Shown: positions 23,914 through 35,217, counted from the stretch's first letter. The stretch is 37,965 nt of DNA from Oppiella nova (GCA_905397405.1 CAJPVJ010000126.1:1-37965); one strand, 5' to 3'. Notes: generated by a model not told the origin, from the letters alone. Numbers and translations are program-made.

Positions 23914-25961
23914 GTCTATTATTCACAACAGAATATTCTTTACACAAGAATTCCATTGAGAGTCCGTCAGAGAGAAAAGTGTTGAGTCAGCGATCATATA
24001 ATGTTTATACAATTTTAACGCCGTTTTTGTATGGCATGAGTGGAGAGAAAATCTGCGAGATTTTTATTTACCTGAAAATATATATGATATTAAAATTTGA
24101 AAGAATATTTGAATTCAAAAAAGCGATATACCGTTCGCCGGCGCTGATATTAAGTCAATATTAAATTCTGGCAAATATTGAATATAAAACTTAAGCAAAA
24201 GTAGATAAGAAAAAAGTTATTTGAATTTTTGAGAAAATAATGATTTTGTAAACGAAAGCAATGCCTTTGACACAAAAAATACGTAAACGGATTCTCGCAG
24301 TTTACTTATATATATAAAAATATACGCACAGAATATTCTGTGTGTACAATAATTTCACAGTAAATTAAACTCCAGTCTTGCGAACAAAATATTATTTGAA
24401 TATAAATATGTTATAATAGGGGATAAAAGTCATACGCTATAGTGAATAGAGAGAAAAAAACGCTAATATACTATAATATACTAATATAATCCCCGTATTT
24501 GTCGTGCAATTTAATTAAAATATTAATACAATATTATGTTAATATCTCTTTTCACGTACAATCAGATAATCTGAACGCAGACATCAATGAAGAGGCGGTG
24601 ATACTGAGCGACTACAAGACGTCTGTGCTGTTGGAGTTTGAAGTGATTTTGCCATTAACTCTGTCGGGTATAGTGGTGGTGGCCGTCACACTACTGGTGT
24701 GTGTTGTGATACACAGGCGCCACCCGAACGACACATTCCACAGCTGTAAGTAGTGTCCGTCCGCACGGAATCGTTATTTAATATATATTTTATTGACTCC
24801 TTATCTCACAATTTCTGTGTATATACATAATGATAGCCAATACGAGTCGTATGAGTAATGGTAAGCAGAATATACTGAACGCCGACAACGATAACGTGAA
24901 TCTGTGTGATATGGATAAGACGGCCACCACCGGCACCGCTAATCGCAACCAAATGACTGCCGGTGCCGGTGAGTACCAAATGTCGCACAACCAGCAGAAG
25001 TGTATATACTTTCCCACGCCTTACGCCACCACTCAAATCGATGAGACACTCGTCGAGTATGTGGACAATAGCGGAACCATTAGGAAAGTGAGCGATTGTG
25101 GTGGTGGTGGCGGCGGACAGTACGCCACTGTCAAGAGGATGACACCTAAAATGCATCCCAAAAGCGATCTCCATATATACAGTTATGCGGGTATTAAAGA
25201 CAGCTATATTATACTAATTAAGAGACATTGGCGGCATTTTTTGCGCAAACATCTCCCATTCCATCTCCCTTTCCACACCAGGCTTTTAATATCAATTTTT
25301 CTCCCATTTTCTTACGCTTTGCTTTTAATCTAATTATTCATAAGTTATTAATTCAGAGCAGAAGAGAAAAAAGCGAAAGAATTTTTTTTCTATACTTTAA
25401 TTCACTTATTTTTCGCGTATATAATACACAAACAATTTTTGTATTAATAATAGAATTAAAAGCAAAAGTTTCCACTCGTTTTGCTTATGGATTCTTATGC
25501 TGTTTTTTATTAGATTAGCCGCTAATGAGACCCATCTTTTCAACTGTTTTTCTCCCTCTCAAGAGTTATTCCTCACATCAGCCGAAATGCACGCAAAAGA
25601 GATTTTTATGAATATTTTATTGATTTCTCTTGAGTTTAGTTCCTGTTTCTATGTATTGTTTTTTTATGCATTTCTTAAGAAAACTTTTTTGTCTTGTAGT
25701 TATTTTTCAACTGAATTGCTGATTATATTTTCGTTTGTTTTTCTAAATTTCATTTTATGTGTAATTTATGAGTCGCTTATGTGTTGTGCGTTTGCAGTGA
25801 ATTCGCAACGGAGTGCCGCCAAAGAGGATTCCGAGGCACTCATCACATATCTGGTTGAGCCCATGGGTGGTGGCAATGGTGGCGGACCCAGCTATGGCGG
25901 ACCCGCGCCCACACACTGTTGCACTTTCGTCGATAACAATCAAACAAAACTTAGTTTTTAA
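8054..25961 (+). CDS. Dscam: Dscam-like cell-adhesion receptor, 5 Ig + 4 FNIII + TM, 1139 aa
   Basis: Single-pass immunoglobulin-superfamily receptor for homophilic adhesion. 22 coding exons: 8054-8096, 12734-12766, 12861-13265, 13476-13569, 14631-14695, 14914-15141, 16036-16104, 16395-16517, 17049-17219, 17362-17512, 17940-18088, 18245-18421, 19516-19638, 20678-20748, 20875-21067, 21148-21177, 21248-21265, 22098-22196, 22354-22833, 24566-24745, 24837-25190, 25798-25961; 3420 nt, phases consistent. Residues: signal peptide 1-15, Ig1 about 27-120 (LKCMATG, W, ACMARS), Ig2 121-213, Ig3 214-312, Ig4 313-410, Ig5 411-510, FNIII 511-610, 611-714, 715-806 and 807-907, TM about 935-956 followed by HRRH, tail to 1139 ending KLSF (a possible class II PDZ ligand). 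By family pattern the Ig domains resemble canonical Dscam Ig5-9 and the FNIII domains FN1, 2, 5 and 6, so four N-terminal Ig, two FNIII and Ig10 appear absent. No tandem alternative exons were seen. The 33-nt exon 2 is the least certain. Confidence 0.9.
8097..12733 (+). other. Large first intron of the Dscam-like gene
   Basis: 4.6 kb between the signal-peptide exon and the first extracellular exon. AT-rich, with CT/GA runs at 8435-8454, about 9814-9850, 10040-10083 and 12103-12120 and an AT run near 8774. No variable Ig exons, no gene on the other strand and no transposon ends were seen. ORFs at 8933-9142, 11403-11660 and 12273-12497 have no recognisable features. Confidence 0.6.
12734..12766 (+). 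other. 33-nt coding microexon of the Dscam-like gene
   Basis: Encodes VDTSDLLSAPS between signal peptide and Ig1, phase 1 in and phase 1 out, GTATAT donor. The acceptor CATTGAAG is pyrimidine-poor, so the exon is likely but not certain; dropping it would also keep frame. Confidence 0.6.
13570..14630 (+). other. Dscam-like intron with antisense ORF
   Basis: Intron inside Ig2. On the minus strand 13926-14231 is an open frame of 101 aa that includes the stretch YGKPFPNVNVIIM. It has no neighbours in frame and I cannot assign it; a decayed inserted fragment is possible. Confidence 0.35.
18422..19515 (+). other. Dscam-like intron inside the first FNIII domain
   Basis: AT-rich, 1.1 kb. Open frames on the minus strand (18694-19049) have no recognisable domain. 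Nothing else seen. Confidence 0.5.
19647..19681. repeat. (GA)n microsatellite
   Basis: GA run starting eight bases after the donor that follows exon 13 (ends 19638). It lies so close to the splice site that length changes could matter. Confidence 0.95.
19682..20677 (+). other. Remainder of Dscam-like intron 13
   Basis: About 1 kb between the GA run and the FNIII-2 exon at 20678. AT-rich; no gene seen on either strand. Confidence 0.5.
21148..21177 (+). other. 30-nt coding microexon
   Basis: Exon 16 of the Dscam-like gene (GAGPPSEPIK with the split codons), bounded by TTGACAG and GTATTA. It closes the second FNIII domain. Confidence 0.88.
21248..21265 (+). other. 18-nt coding microexon
   Basis: Exon 17 of the Dscam-like gene, encoding the AETLFE linker. 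Strong acceptor CTTTCAG and donor GTAATT, phase 1 on both sides. One of the shortest exons a spliceosome is asked to define. Confidence 0.82.
21266..22097 (+). other. Dscam-like intron between second and third FNIII
   Basis: Holds a short proline-rich reading, VPPAPPVPNHVSEY then stop, at about 21730-21773 in the phase expected after AETLFE. No compatible donor follows. Possibly a relic of a lost domain start. Confidence 0.35.
22834..24565 (+). other. Dscam-like intron before the transmembrane exon
   Basis: 1.7 kb. CT runs at 22859-22882 and 23871-23913, a TCAC run near 23050, and two copies of the palindrome AGAATATTCT (23930, 24330). No exon or gene seen. Confidence 0.55.
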
Positions 25962-28900
25962 TACGAAATGAGACATAAATATACCTTAATTTAAACAAAT
26001 CTTGTGATAACTAAAAAAAAGATATTATATATAAAACTTTTTGTTTTGTAAACCTTGTGACCAATTGTATGAATCAATTTTCTCGAGAAACAGATTATTG
26101 GTTCCCTCACTGAATGTATAGATAATGGACTGAACAGACAGTAATGTTTGTCTTGTAAGGAGACGTATGGCTAATAATTATCGTCTATCTTATGCTCACA
26201 CGAGTCGATCCATTATCAGTCGGAATGCAATGAAATAAAGCATTCCTTATGAGTGAACATAAGACTGAATATATATAACCAAAAAAAAGAAGTAAATGTT
26301 TTATTTTTTGAACAGTCAATGAGATAAGACTCTGACATACATTATATGCCATTTGAAGGGAAACATGGGTTTGGGAATAGACTTTGAATGTATAATGACT
26401 TAAAAAGATATTAATATCGGTATACTTGTGCCCGAAATGCAAGGCTAACGACACCAAAGGGGTAACCATTATTGACTACCATTTACTGCATTTAATAGTA
26501 ATTTACAACCATTTTTTATACCCACTTTGAATCTGTGCCATTATTAATAGCCAGTACAAATTATTCCCATACGATAGTCTGTACTGTGTATGTGTAAGCG
26601 TATGTGGTTTAAGTTAACACAAATTGAATGAGAATTTATTATATAATAAAAAATAATTTTTACTGCCAAAAGTAAGTAAGAAATACACCGTTAAATAAAT
26701 TTTTATGATTTGGTGTACAACGCCCTCAACACACACACACACACTCACACATACCTGTCCCCATTGGATAGGTCTTAAGAATCCTCAATATAAGAGTGTG
26801 TTATATAATAACTCACGAGTTAATAGAATATATCAATAATTTTTTGGCTGTTTTTCGCTTAAAACCCATAATTATCTGTCCATAAAAACCCTGTTATATA
26901 TCACACCTGAGAATAAGACGGGAATATTATTTACAATTTATACGACACTCAATGAATGGGTGTATACTATCTGTTGGGGTATCTGTCAGCGAGAGAAGAG
27001 ATTTGTATAATTATGTATAATTTTTTATACCAATAAACTATTGAATATATAACGCATGAAAAAATCAAATAAAATTTAAATAAAATACAGATTTACACAG
27101 AAAAAAAAGTCATTATGAAAAATTTGTTAAATATTTAATTTTAATTTTTATTACATTTATTAGTTAAACGCTTTCACGAAACCAATTGTTTTATTACGAA
27201 TATAATTACATTTATATTATGTATTCAATATTATTATTATTAAGTTTTTTTTGTGTGTGTGTCTGTCTAATATATTTTATTGATTTTGTTATGTAATAAA
27301 CATTTAAAATAATAGTGTATTTATATTTATGCGCCGATCGGTTGTTGAATTATAATTTGTGAACCTCTGAACAGAAGTCAAATAAATATTTTGTTGTAAT
27401 ATCTCATGTGTTTGGCCTTCGAAACAGCTATTTGTTCACAACCACTGACTCCTAGTATATAAAGTCTATCAATAAGTAGTTAATAAGAGTTTATAAGAGT
27501 TTAGAGGAGTATTTATTAATAAGTGTCGATTGAGTAAACATTTGATAATTAAGTTTAAGAAATACACATTTTCTAGAATTTCACACAAGAATTGATTACA
27601 AAAGCTTTGAGTTTGAATTACGATACCACTGGGGAGTGAATAGGAAGACAATAAACTTGATATCCATTCGCGAGACAACTCTGTGCCCAACCATTCATTT
27701 GAGGAAAAAATTGTTTTTCTAATACATTGCTTTCAAATTGTGATTTATATTTGCGATCATCGCAATTGCACAATCAGTTTGAAAGGTTAGTATTGAATAA
27801 TATTTTTTTTGTCTATCACTTGATTCTTATTAACAAAATAGACTAATAGTAAATAATTTTTGTTAATTATCGCATGATTTATGAATTTTGAAACTTTTCC
27901 TACATATTAATCTCCAGTCAAAGTAGTGGTGCTTTTGTTCACAGCTATATCTACTGCAATGTTATATCATAGTATATTTATTATTATGTTTCAGTCAAGT
28001 ATTTTTTGATTGATTTGAACTTCAATTTACAGAAAAAGACAATTTGTATCCAATGTCTGCATAATATTTGTCATATTGAATGACACGAAAATGCATTGGA
28101 AAACATGTTTTGGTGTTATATTTTGATTAATTCTCATAAAATATTTATATCGAAATTATATATATATTTTGTAATCCATAAGAAAAATATTATAGTAATT
28201 GCAGTAAAAGTGGAAGTGTTTTACTTTCAGATTATAGTCAAGTGTTCAATAAATAGATTAAATTTTTATATAACAAAAAAAGTAAAAAATTTCCGATAAT
28301 TACTTGTATATATAAAAATCGCATTTATGTTATATAAACTTTTGATTGAATACGTGACCAATTTTTTAAATGTTATAAAATGGGTGTTTTATTCACATAA
28401 ATTTTATGTCATAAAAACAAAGTTTCAAGCAAAACTTTTGTTATATAACGCTATATTAAAGTAATTTTCAAAACTTTCCCATTAAAAATAGTGTTATATT
28501 TTAAAATCTTAAATACAGAGATCATAATAATATGTTTAGCCATACAGATAGGGAAATATTTGTATCACATATAGTGAGAGTGTACGTAATGTGAAGCTAA
28601 CTGTATGTCTATGTGGGCTAACAGTGCGCTCAATCGTATAGAATATTCTGTGTGAACACCAATACAACCAGAATATAGGGGATGGGAAGGGAAGCGCCGT
28701 CTCATGACATCAACGCTTAGTTTATTTCATCTAAACTCCGAAATCTGTAATTTGCGATAAATAGGCCATAATTTCTATTTAATTATCGCTTTACATAAGA
28801 CACACATAAGAGTCAACCGGGATATTGTAAATGTAAACCTTATGGCAAAGGTTTGTGTGATATAAGCAGGTATTGAATAGATATCTAATCAGATAATATC

Positions 28901-29509
28901 GATAACTTTATGCATTGTAATGCAAGCGATCTCTATGTTTGCGTAATGCATGAGTTCTGTGGCGAAGGTGTCATTGCAGGCGCTGTTTAAAAGGCCGTAC
29001 AGTATAAGTCAGTCGGCTATAAATAACTGTCATAAACCAGTAGTTTGTCTAAAATACAATCACTTTTGTCGCGAAAACACATGTATATGAATGTAGTCGT
29101 GTTTTACGCGTACTTAAAACCCCTATAATTAAGCGCTGAATGCGAGCCCTTTTTTATTGTATATAAACTTTGGGCGAACTGTAAGCCCATCGCAAACACA
29201 CCAACAGCTGATTGAGCGCTGACTGAGAGTCTGTGAGAGAGTCTGTGAGAGAGTGTGTGATATGCAGTGAATACTCCACTAAATGACTCAATGAATGGTT
29301 TGCATTGAGAAAGCATTGCATTTGTGTTGACAACACAAACGCATCGCAAGAATAATCTCATAAATCATATGACTTTGCAGTCACTCATCCCAGCGCTCAT
29401 CCGATTCCGGCGATCGGCTGTCCATTCAATTGACCGCTCATTTCAGGCGCACAACACGAGTGCCGCGTTATCTCAAGAAGAGGCCAGCGATCAGCGGATC
29501 CATTGAGTC
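25962..29509. other. 3' UTR of the Dscam-like gene, intergenic, 5' leader of XPR1
   Basis: AATAAA at 26234-26239 is a candidate polyadenylation signal. Nearly all of the remainder is AT-rich with no coding signal on either strand (short ORFs at 26185-26469, 27469-27690 and 28096-28299 look random). Composition becomes more balanced from about 29340, consistent with an XPR1 leader. An ACAC run lies at about 26731-26750. Confidence 0.5.
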
Positions 29510-32500
29510 ATGAAATTCGCGGAACACCTGTCGGCGCACATCACACCTGAATGGAGGAAACAGTACATCACTTACGAGGTATGTCTTCGTGTCTCTCGCA
29601 CACCATCACCACCACTACCGCCACCGCCACCATCCCTTACCCCACCAATTGATTCCATGCTAACAGCCATGTGTTCGCCACCACTACCATTCCCATCACA
29701 CCGACCCCCCTAACCAACCAAACAATGCGATGATAATGTCTTGACCACCGCTGCCATACCCGCTATGGTATGCACGCCATGGCCCCTATCGACCCGTGTT
29801 ATCACCCACTCGTAGATCCGATGATGTAATGTGTTTTGAATCGCACGCAGAATATGAAGGAAATGCTGTACTCAGCCATCGATGGTCTGCCGAATGAGGC
29901 CCAAGAATGTCACGACACCGTCAACACCATCGACACCATCAACAGCATCGACACCATCACCACCGTCAACGAGGAGACCAATGAGTGTATTCGACAGTTC
30001 GAGGAGGAGTTCTTCGTGTACTGCGAGCGCGAGTTGTCTAAAATCAACACATTCTTCGCCGAGAAGTTGGCCGAAGCCATCCGACGCTTCGGCGATCTCA
30101 AGACCGAACTCAACGAAAGCCAACACTTCCAACAAAATGGTAAGACTTGTGTCCGTAGACTTTGATTTCATTCAATGATTTGTTTTTTAGTGGACATACC
30201 GTACATTCCCAGACACTGTAGGCTTACTATTAGTATTAGATATTTGATTACAATTTCAGACGTTTCAGTGAATCTCATACCAGACATTCAGACAATACAT
30301 CCCGAGTTTTGCTCGATTAGGCTATAAGTGATAGAAATGTTTGAATTAAAAGTATAATTATCGCAAAGAATATACTGAAAAAAAGACAATGATTTGAATG
30401 GAGAACTAATTGGTGACTGAATTGTTGTGAACTGATTGCAGGCAAACCGAAAGACGACAAACTGTTCGGTCTTTTCGACCGCAAGATAATCAACGAACGC
30501 GACGATCGGCTGAACATCGACCGCAAGGTGTCCCGAAAGCTCCACGACCTGAAACTGGCGTTTTCCGAGTTCTACTTATCGCTGGTATTGCTCCAGAACT
30601 ACCAAAACCTCAATTTCACGGGTTTTCGCAAAATTCTCAAAAAACACGACAAACTGCTCAACACTAACGCCGGTCTCGAGTGGCGGCAGACGAACGTCGA
30701 GTCCTCGCACTTCTACACCAATAACGAAGTGAATAAACTCATTATAGAGACCGAGAACCTGTTCACCACTCACCTCGAGTCGGGCGACCGCCAGAAGGCG
30801 ATGAAGAGGCTACGGGTGCCGCCGCTGAACGCCCACCAGTCCGTGTGGACCACGTTCAGGGTCGGCATCTTTTTGGGCGCGTTCGTCGTCTTACTGTTCA
30901 ACGTGTTATTTGTTTGTGAGTTATATTCTGTATTCAATTCATTCATTATTTACGGAATTTTTTTAACATTAATTATTCTTCGTTTCCGATGGACAGCACT
31001 GTTAGTCCCATTGGGTCACGAGTGGCCGGTAGTCGTGCGCCTATTTCGCGGCCCACTTATGATAATTATGTTCTTATTTATGATCGGAATCAATGTCTAC
31101 GGGTGGCGGACGTCGGGCGTGAATCACGTATTGATCTTCGAATTGGATCCGAGAGACCACTTGTCTGAACAGCACTTCTTCGAGATCGCCTCCATATTCG
31201 CGGTCTTGTGGTCGCTGTCGGTGCTCTCCTACCTGTTCTCACCAAACATACTGTCGATTAACGCGAATCTCTTTCCACTGCTTCTGGTATTCTTTATGGT
31301 GTTGTTTATGATTAATCCGACGCGAACTCTAAGACATAGCGCCCGCTTCTGGCTGTTGAAGGTTTTGGTAAGCATTTGGTGGCAGACACTGTCTGTGCAG
31401 ACAATTGGTTCTCATTACCTATTTCTGTGTCCACAACTATGGCTATAGATTCGTGTGATTAGAGCGCCTTTCGTTAAAGTAGAGTTCGCCGACTTCTGGC
31501 TCGCGGATCAGCTCAACTCAATTGTTCCCGTTCTTCAGGACTTTGAGTTCTTAATCTGTTATTACTTCAACTTCTACTCGATTACATCTCATAAGGGTTT
31601 CGGTAACTATTACTCTTTGTTAATGAGTATAAGGCTTAAGAATAGACATAATAAACGGTTTAAGAATATTCTGTGTTTGCGATTCTTAAGCGAATATAAC
31701 TTTCGTTTAGTATTGAAATTGAATTTCATTTGTATTTTGTTTGCAAACCATTAGAGACGTCATCCGACTGTTGCATATCGTCGTCGACGTCCGACCTCTT
31801 GATCCGCACATTCGTGGCGTGTCTTCCGGCGTGGTTTCGGTTCGCGCAGTGTTTGCGTCGATATAAAGACGACAGGAGAGGGCTGTTCCCGCATGTGGTG
31901 AATGCCGGCAAATACTCGACCACTTTCTTTGTGGTCATATTCTCCACGTTAACCAAACTGACGATCAGTTAGTAGTAGTAGTTCTTTAGACCTAACCATC
32001 GGATTGTCTTTAACTATGACGTGCTTCTCATTACCGGTGCAGACGATTACGACCACTCCTTCTCCAACCCGTACTTCAATCTGTGGATCATATCGATGAT
32101 CGTGTCGTCGTGTTATACATACGTGTGGGACGTGAAGATGGATTGGGGTCTCTTCGACCCCAACAGTCCGTCCAAAGAGTACCCGTTTCTGCGCGAAGAG
32201 ATCGTCTACTCGTCGCCCAACTATTACTACTTCGCGATCATTGAGGACCTGATCCTGAGGTTCGCGTGGACTCTGTCGGTGTCGCTGCAAGAGGTCGGTG
32301 TGATTCACGCAGAACTCGTGACCTCCATATTAGCGCCGTTAGAGCTGTTCCGGTAATGTGTCCTATAATTGAGTCAATTGTATTGCCATTGAAATGCCAG
32401 TGAATAACCAAAAACACGTGTCGTTCCCCTTCTCCTAATGAACGGACAGTCGGTTTGTGTGGAACTTCTTTCGCCTGGAGAACGAACACCTCAACAATTG

Positions 32501-32910
32501 CGGAGAGTTTCGGGCGGTTCGGGACATATCGATAGCGCCCATCGAGAACACCAGAGACTCGATGAATATAATGGACAAAATGCGGACCAATACGGGCCTC
32601 AAGTACCGGAAGCCGAGGTCTAAGTCGCGACAAGTGAGTCGCGAAGACTCCAATTCCGGCAAATTCTTGAAAGTCAAGCCCAACCAGAGTTCCGCTTCAT
32701 TGAGGTAGGCGTTGATGAGGGGGTCGGCGGGTGTGACCTCTCATCGCAAACACTCGTGTCTTACTACTGATGAGCACATATTCTAATGAGTGGTTTGTAT
32801 TGTGTTTCTTAAGCACCAACTCCTCGATATCGACGTCCAATAGAGGCAATTGTGACGTAAACCTACTGATCGACCCGATCGACGACACCTGCGAACTGAA
32901 CCGCTTATGA
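29510..32910 (+). CDS. XPR1: XPR1 phosphate exporter (SPX-EXS), 743 aa
   Basis: Plasma-membrane inorganic phosphate exporter controlled by inositol pyrophosphates through its cytosolic SPX domain (family knowledge). Nine exons: 29510-29578, 29851-30139, 30442-30915, 30997-31367, 31449-31602, 31755-31967, 32043-32352, 32450-32704, 32814-32910; 2232 nt, phases consistent. The start [15 protein letters not shown] is the family's conserved N-terminus. SPX covers about 1-192, with [13 protein letters not shown] carrying the basic ligand-binding lysines. Membrane segments begin after [28 protein letters not shown] and the EXS signatures [32 protein letters not shown]-like, [15 protein letters not shown] and [18 protein letters not shown] all follow in order. 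The tail ends with an acidic [12 protein letters not shown]. Oddity: a Thr/Ile/Asp-rich insertion in SPX (about residues 45-57) from a GAC-ACC-ATC-like repeat. No breaks seen; a few residues longer than the human protein (696 aa). Confidence 0.96.
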
Positions 32911-33553
32911 CTAGCAATGGATTCGGCGGTCAATAAGCTCTCACACAATGTTTAGATGCAATCAAACGCCAAATTAGTTTACATTTTATTCGTATATTAT
33001 ATATAAATTAGGTTTTTATTGTCTATTAACTAATCATTTCTAGTTTAATCAATTTTTATTGCAATATATATATATATATTATATAATATTTATTATTCTT
33101 TTAATTAAGTAATTGTTAAACAATTTGTCTATTTTTTAACGAAACGAAAGTATTATTTTTAAATATTTATAGAAATCTAGAAACGGAATAATTATTAACT
33201 CTTTTTGGTTCACATGTTATGTAATAGAGAATGCATTTACAGTAAAATGTCTATTCATTGATGACTTTATTTCTTTCATTAAATATTTTATTACAAATCA
33301 TTGAAAATAAATTATTTATAAAAATACAAAGCGTTTATTATTTCTGTAATAATTATTGAAATGTTGCTTGGTGCTTAGTGTTAACATACATGTAATGTCA
33401 ATTCGTATTTATTATAGATTAAATAATAGGGTTAAGTAATCAAGAATTTTAAATAGGAAAATTACTGAGCTTAACGAAATTGCTTAAAAAGTTGCTTTTA
33501 TGGCACCCATTTAGCCCTCTAGTGGTATGAGAATAGAGTCAATAAACGAGAAT
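32911..33553. other. XPR1 3' UTR and intergenic
   Basis: Very AT-rich; a TA run near 33066-33080 and several AATAAA-like signals (for example near 33307). No gene seen. Confidence 0.5.
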
Positions 33554-33718
33554 TTTTAAGTAAAAATCCGGAAATGATAACCAAGCTCATAAAAGTACAG
33601 TTATTTTCAATAAATAATTTTAAGATTACAAAACAATTATTTTAATAAGAATTTTTTGTGAGGAAAATGACTGTACTTGATGCAATTAGCAATTATGTCC
33701 GGGATTTTTACTTAAAAC
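33554..33718. mobile_element. Small imperfect inverted-repeat (MITE-like) element
   Basis: Arms 33554-33608 and 33663-33718 are imperfect reverse complements (TTTTAAGTAAAAATCC ends, AAGTACAGT inner part) around a short AT-rich loop. Non-coding. No target-site duplication was confirmed. Confidence 0.55.
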
Positions 33719-34660
33719 ATTGCGTTAATTGTCCGAGTTTCTAATGTTATTTCAATGCAAGATTAAAATAAATTGACATTTACTTTATAAACCTGGTCAT
33801 TTACGGTCGAAATATTTTTTGTACACAATTTGTTAATTAAATATTTTTAAAAATAAATATATATTATCGCATATTTTCCGATATTTGTTGACTAAATTGT
33901 AATCTGGATAACATTAAGTGTATCAGGAATTTTTTGGGGGCGACTATTAAATGTTCAGGTTAAAGTTTTCACTGTTTAATCAGACAGGATTTTAGTTCAT
34001 AGCATTTGGATTACTTTCGGGTTTAATGTTCACAATCAGATAAATGACCACTTTTTTCGGGCTCCCGAACATTAGTTACACTTTACAAATACAGGTCTTA
34101 TTTGAGTTCAATTAGATACTGGACAAAATTGAATATGACCTAGGCGACATATGGTCTGTAGCGATCATGTACAATTTAGTAAAAAACACAATATAAAATA
34201 TTTGAACTTTTCAAATAAACGAGTATGAGTCATATCGTATGACCAAGCTATATAATTTGTTAATTTGTAATTAGATTATTCATAAATTATAAATGTTTAT
34301 ATTAGTAGTAAACAAATGTATATTTTAATGAATCAAACATTCGTTTGATATAAATTGGATAATAAATATTATCCTATTAATTACTAAAGTGATATAAATA
34401 TACAATTATGCATTTAAGATTGATTAATTATTAAGTGAACATAATTTGAATTGCAGTAAACATTTCTATTATATATTAGATTTCTTTACTATATGTAATT
34501 TAATTTAAATTTAAACTTAGATTAATTTATTAAATATTAATTGAATTTATTACAATCCCCACTTTAATTGGTTGAAATAATACTAAATAGATATAGAAGT
34601 ATCAGTTGAACAATAGTTTTTGAAGCAAATTGTATTTGAAAACTAAATTTTTTACAATCA
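33719..34660. other. AT-rich intergenic region
   Basis: No gene, repeat or RNA signal that I can support. Confidence 0.5.
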
Positions 34661-34662
34661 GG

Positions 34663-34690
34663 AGGTCTCGGGTTCAAGTCCTGAGAGCGA
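34663..34690 (+). other. tRNA-like T-arm with pol III B box
   Basis: GGTTCAAGTCC at 34671-34681 fits the B-box consensus GGTTCRANTCC. It sits in a hairpin of seven pairs (one G-T) around the 7-nt loop TTCAAGT, like a tRNA T-arm, followed by GCGACC. No D-arm, A box or anticodon arm is visible upstream, so it is not a tRNA gene. A tRNA-derived SINE end or tRNA remnant is more likely. Confidence 0.55.
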
Positions 34691-34987
34691 CCTTTTAATA
34701 AAATTTGTCTTTTCAATCATTTCTACTCCCTTTCCCTGATTTATCTGATATAAAAATAAGTTATTGAAAAAACATATCAAGTAAATTTTTTACAAATTAA
34801 TTAAATCTAAAGTTACCAAAATTTTCTAAAATAACTTAAAATTTTACAGAACGTGCCTCAAGTGTTTGTTCGACAGGATATGCCATTTGATATGTTTTTT
34901 CAATAACTTATTTTTAATATCAGATAAATGGGCGGAAAGTATTAGAAATTATTGAAAAGACAAATTGTATTAAAAGGTCGCGCCCAG
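34681..34987. mobile_element. Fold-back element with about 94-bp inverted repeats
   Basis: Left arm 34687-34780 and right arm 34887-34981 are reverse complements with few mismatches, around a 106-bp loop. The similarity reaches weakly to 34681 and 34987. Non-coding. The left arm begins at the GCGACC end of the tRNA-like T-arm, and the right arm ends with the matching GGTCGC. Confidence 0.8.
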
Positions 34988-35153
34988 AATATACTATTAA
35001 TTAAAAACAATTTGACACGAGTTTTAAATAATAATTTTATCACTTAATTATAAATATTTAAGTAAAGATTGAGGTTTCGGGACGGCTTTCCATTCCTATT
35101 GATTCTCATTCTTAAAATAAAACTGATCCACATCAAAAAACCTAACTATAGAC

Positions 35154-35217
35154 CAGTGAACGCGCGCTTAGGTATGGCTTTGATGTGATTGAAGGCCAGA
35201 CCCAACGTCTTGAGCCG
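35154..35217 (-). pseudogene. Orphan leucine-rich-repeat exon or fragment
   Basis: Minus strand, after CTACAG and before GTCTAT. Reads RLKTLGLAFNHIKAIPKRAFTG, which fits the LRR consensus LxxLxLxxNxIxxIPxxaFxg, in unusually GC-rich sequence for this area. No other LRR exons are visible on either side, and the receptor gene upstream on the same strand is unrelated. Probably a decayed or displaced exon of an LRR gene. Confidence 0.5.

Noticed and set aside
24806-25174. Minus-strand ORF of 122 aa opposite the Dscam-like cytoplasmic exon
   Set aside because: Shadow of exon 24837-25190; the sense reading continues the receptor in phase.
29872-30178. Antisense and alternate-frame ORFs over XPR1 exon 2 (Asp/Gly/Val-rich and Ser/Thr/Pro-rich)
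   Set aside because: They are shadows of the conserved SPX coding frame and its ATC-GAC-ACC repeat.
30916-30996. Reading XPR1 straight through this segment as coding
   Set aside because: It is open but adds hydrophobic residues absent from the family. GTGAGT...GGACAG makes an 81-nt intron with correct phase, like its neighbours.
31949-32948. Several minus-strand ORFs of 82-131 aa
   Set aside because: They are shadows of the EXS-coding exons, which match the family throughout.
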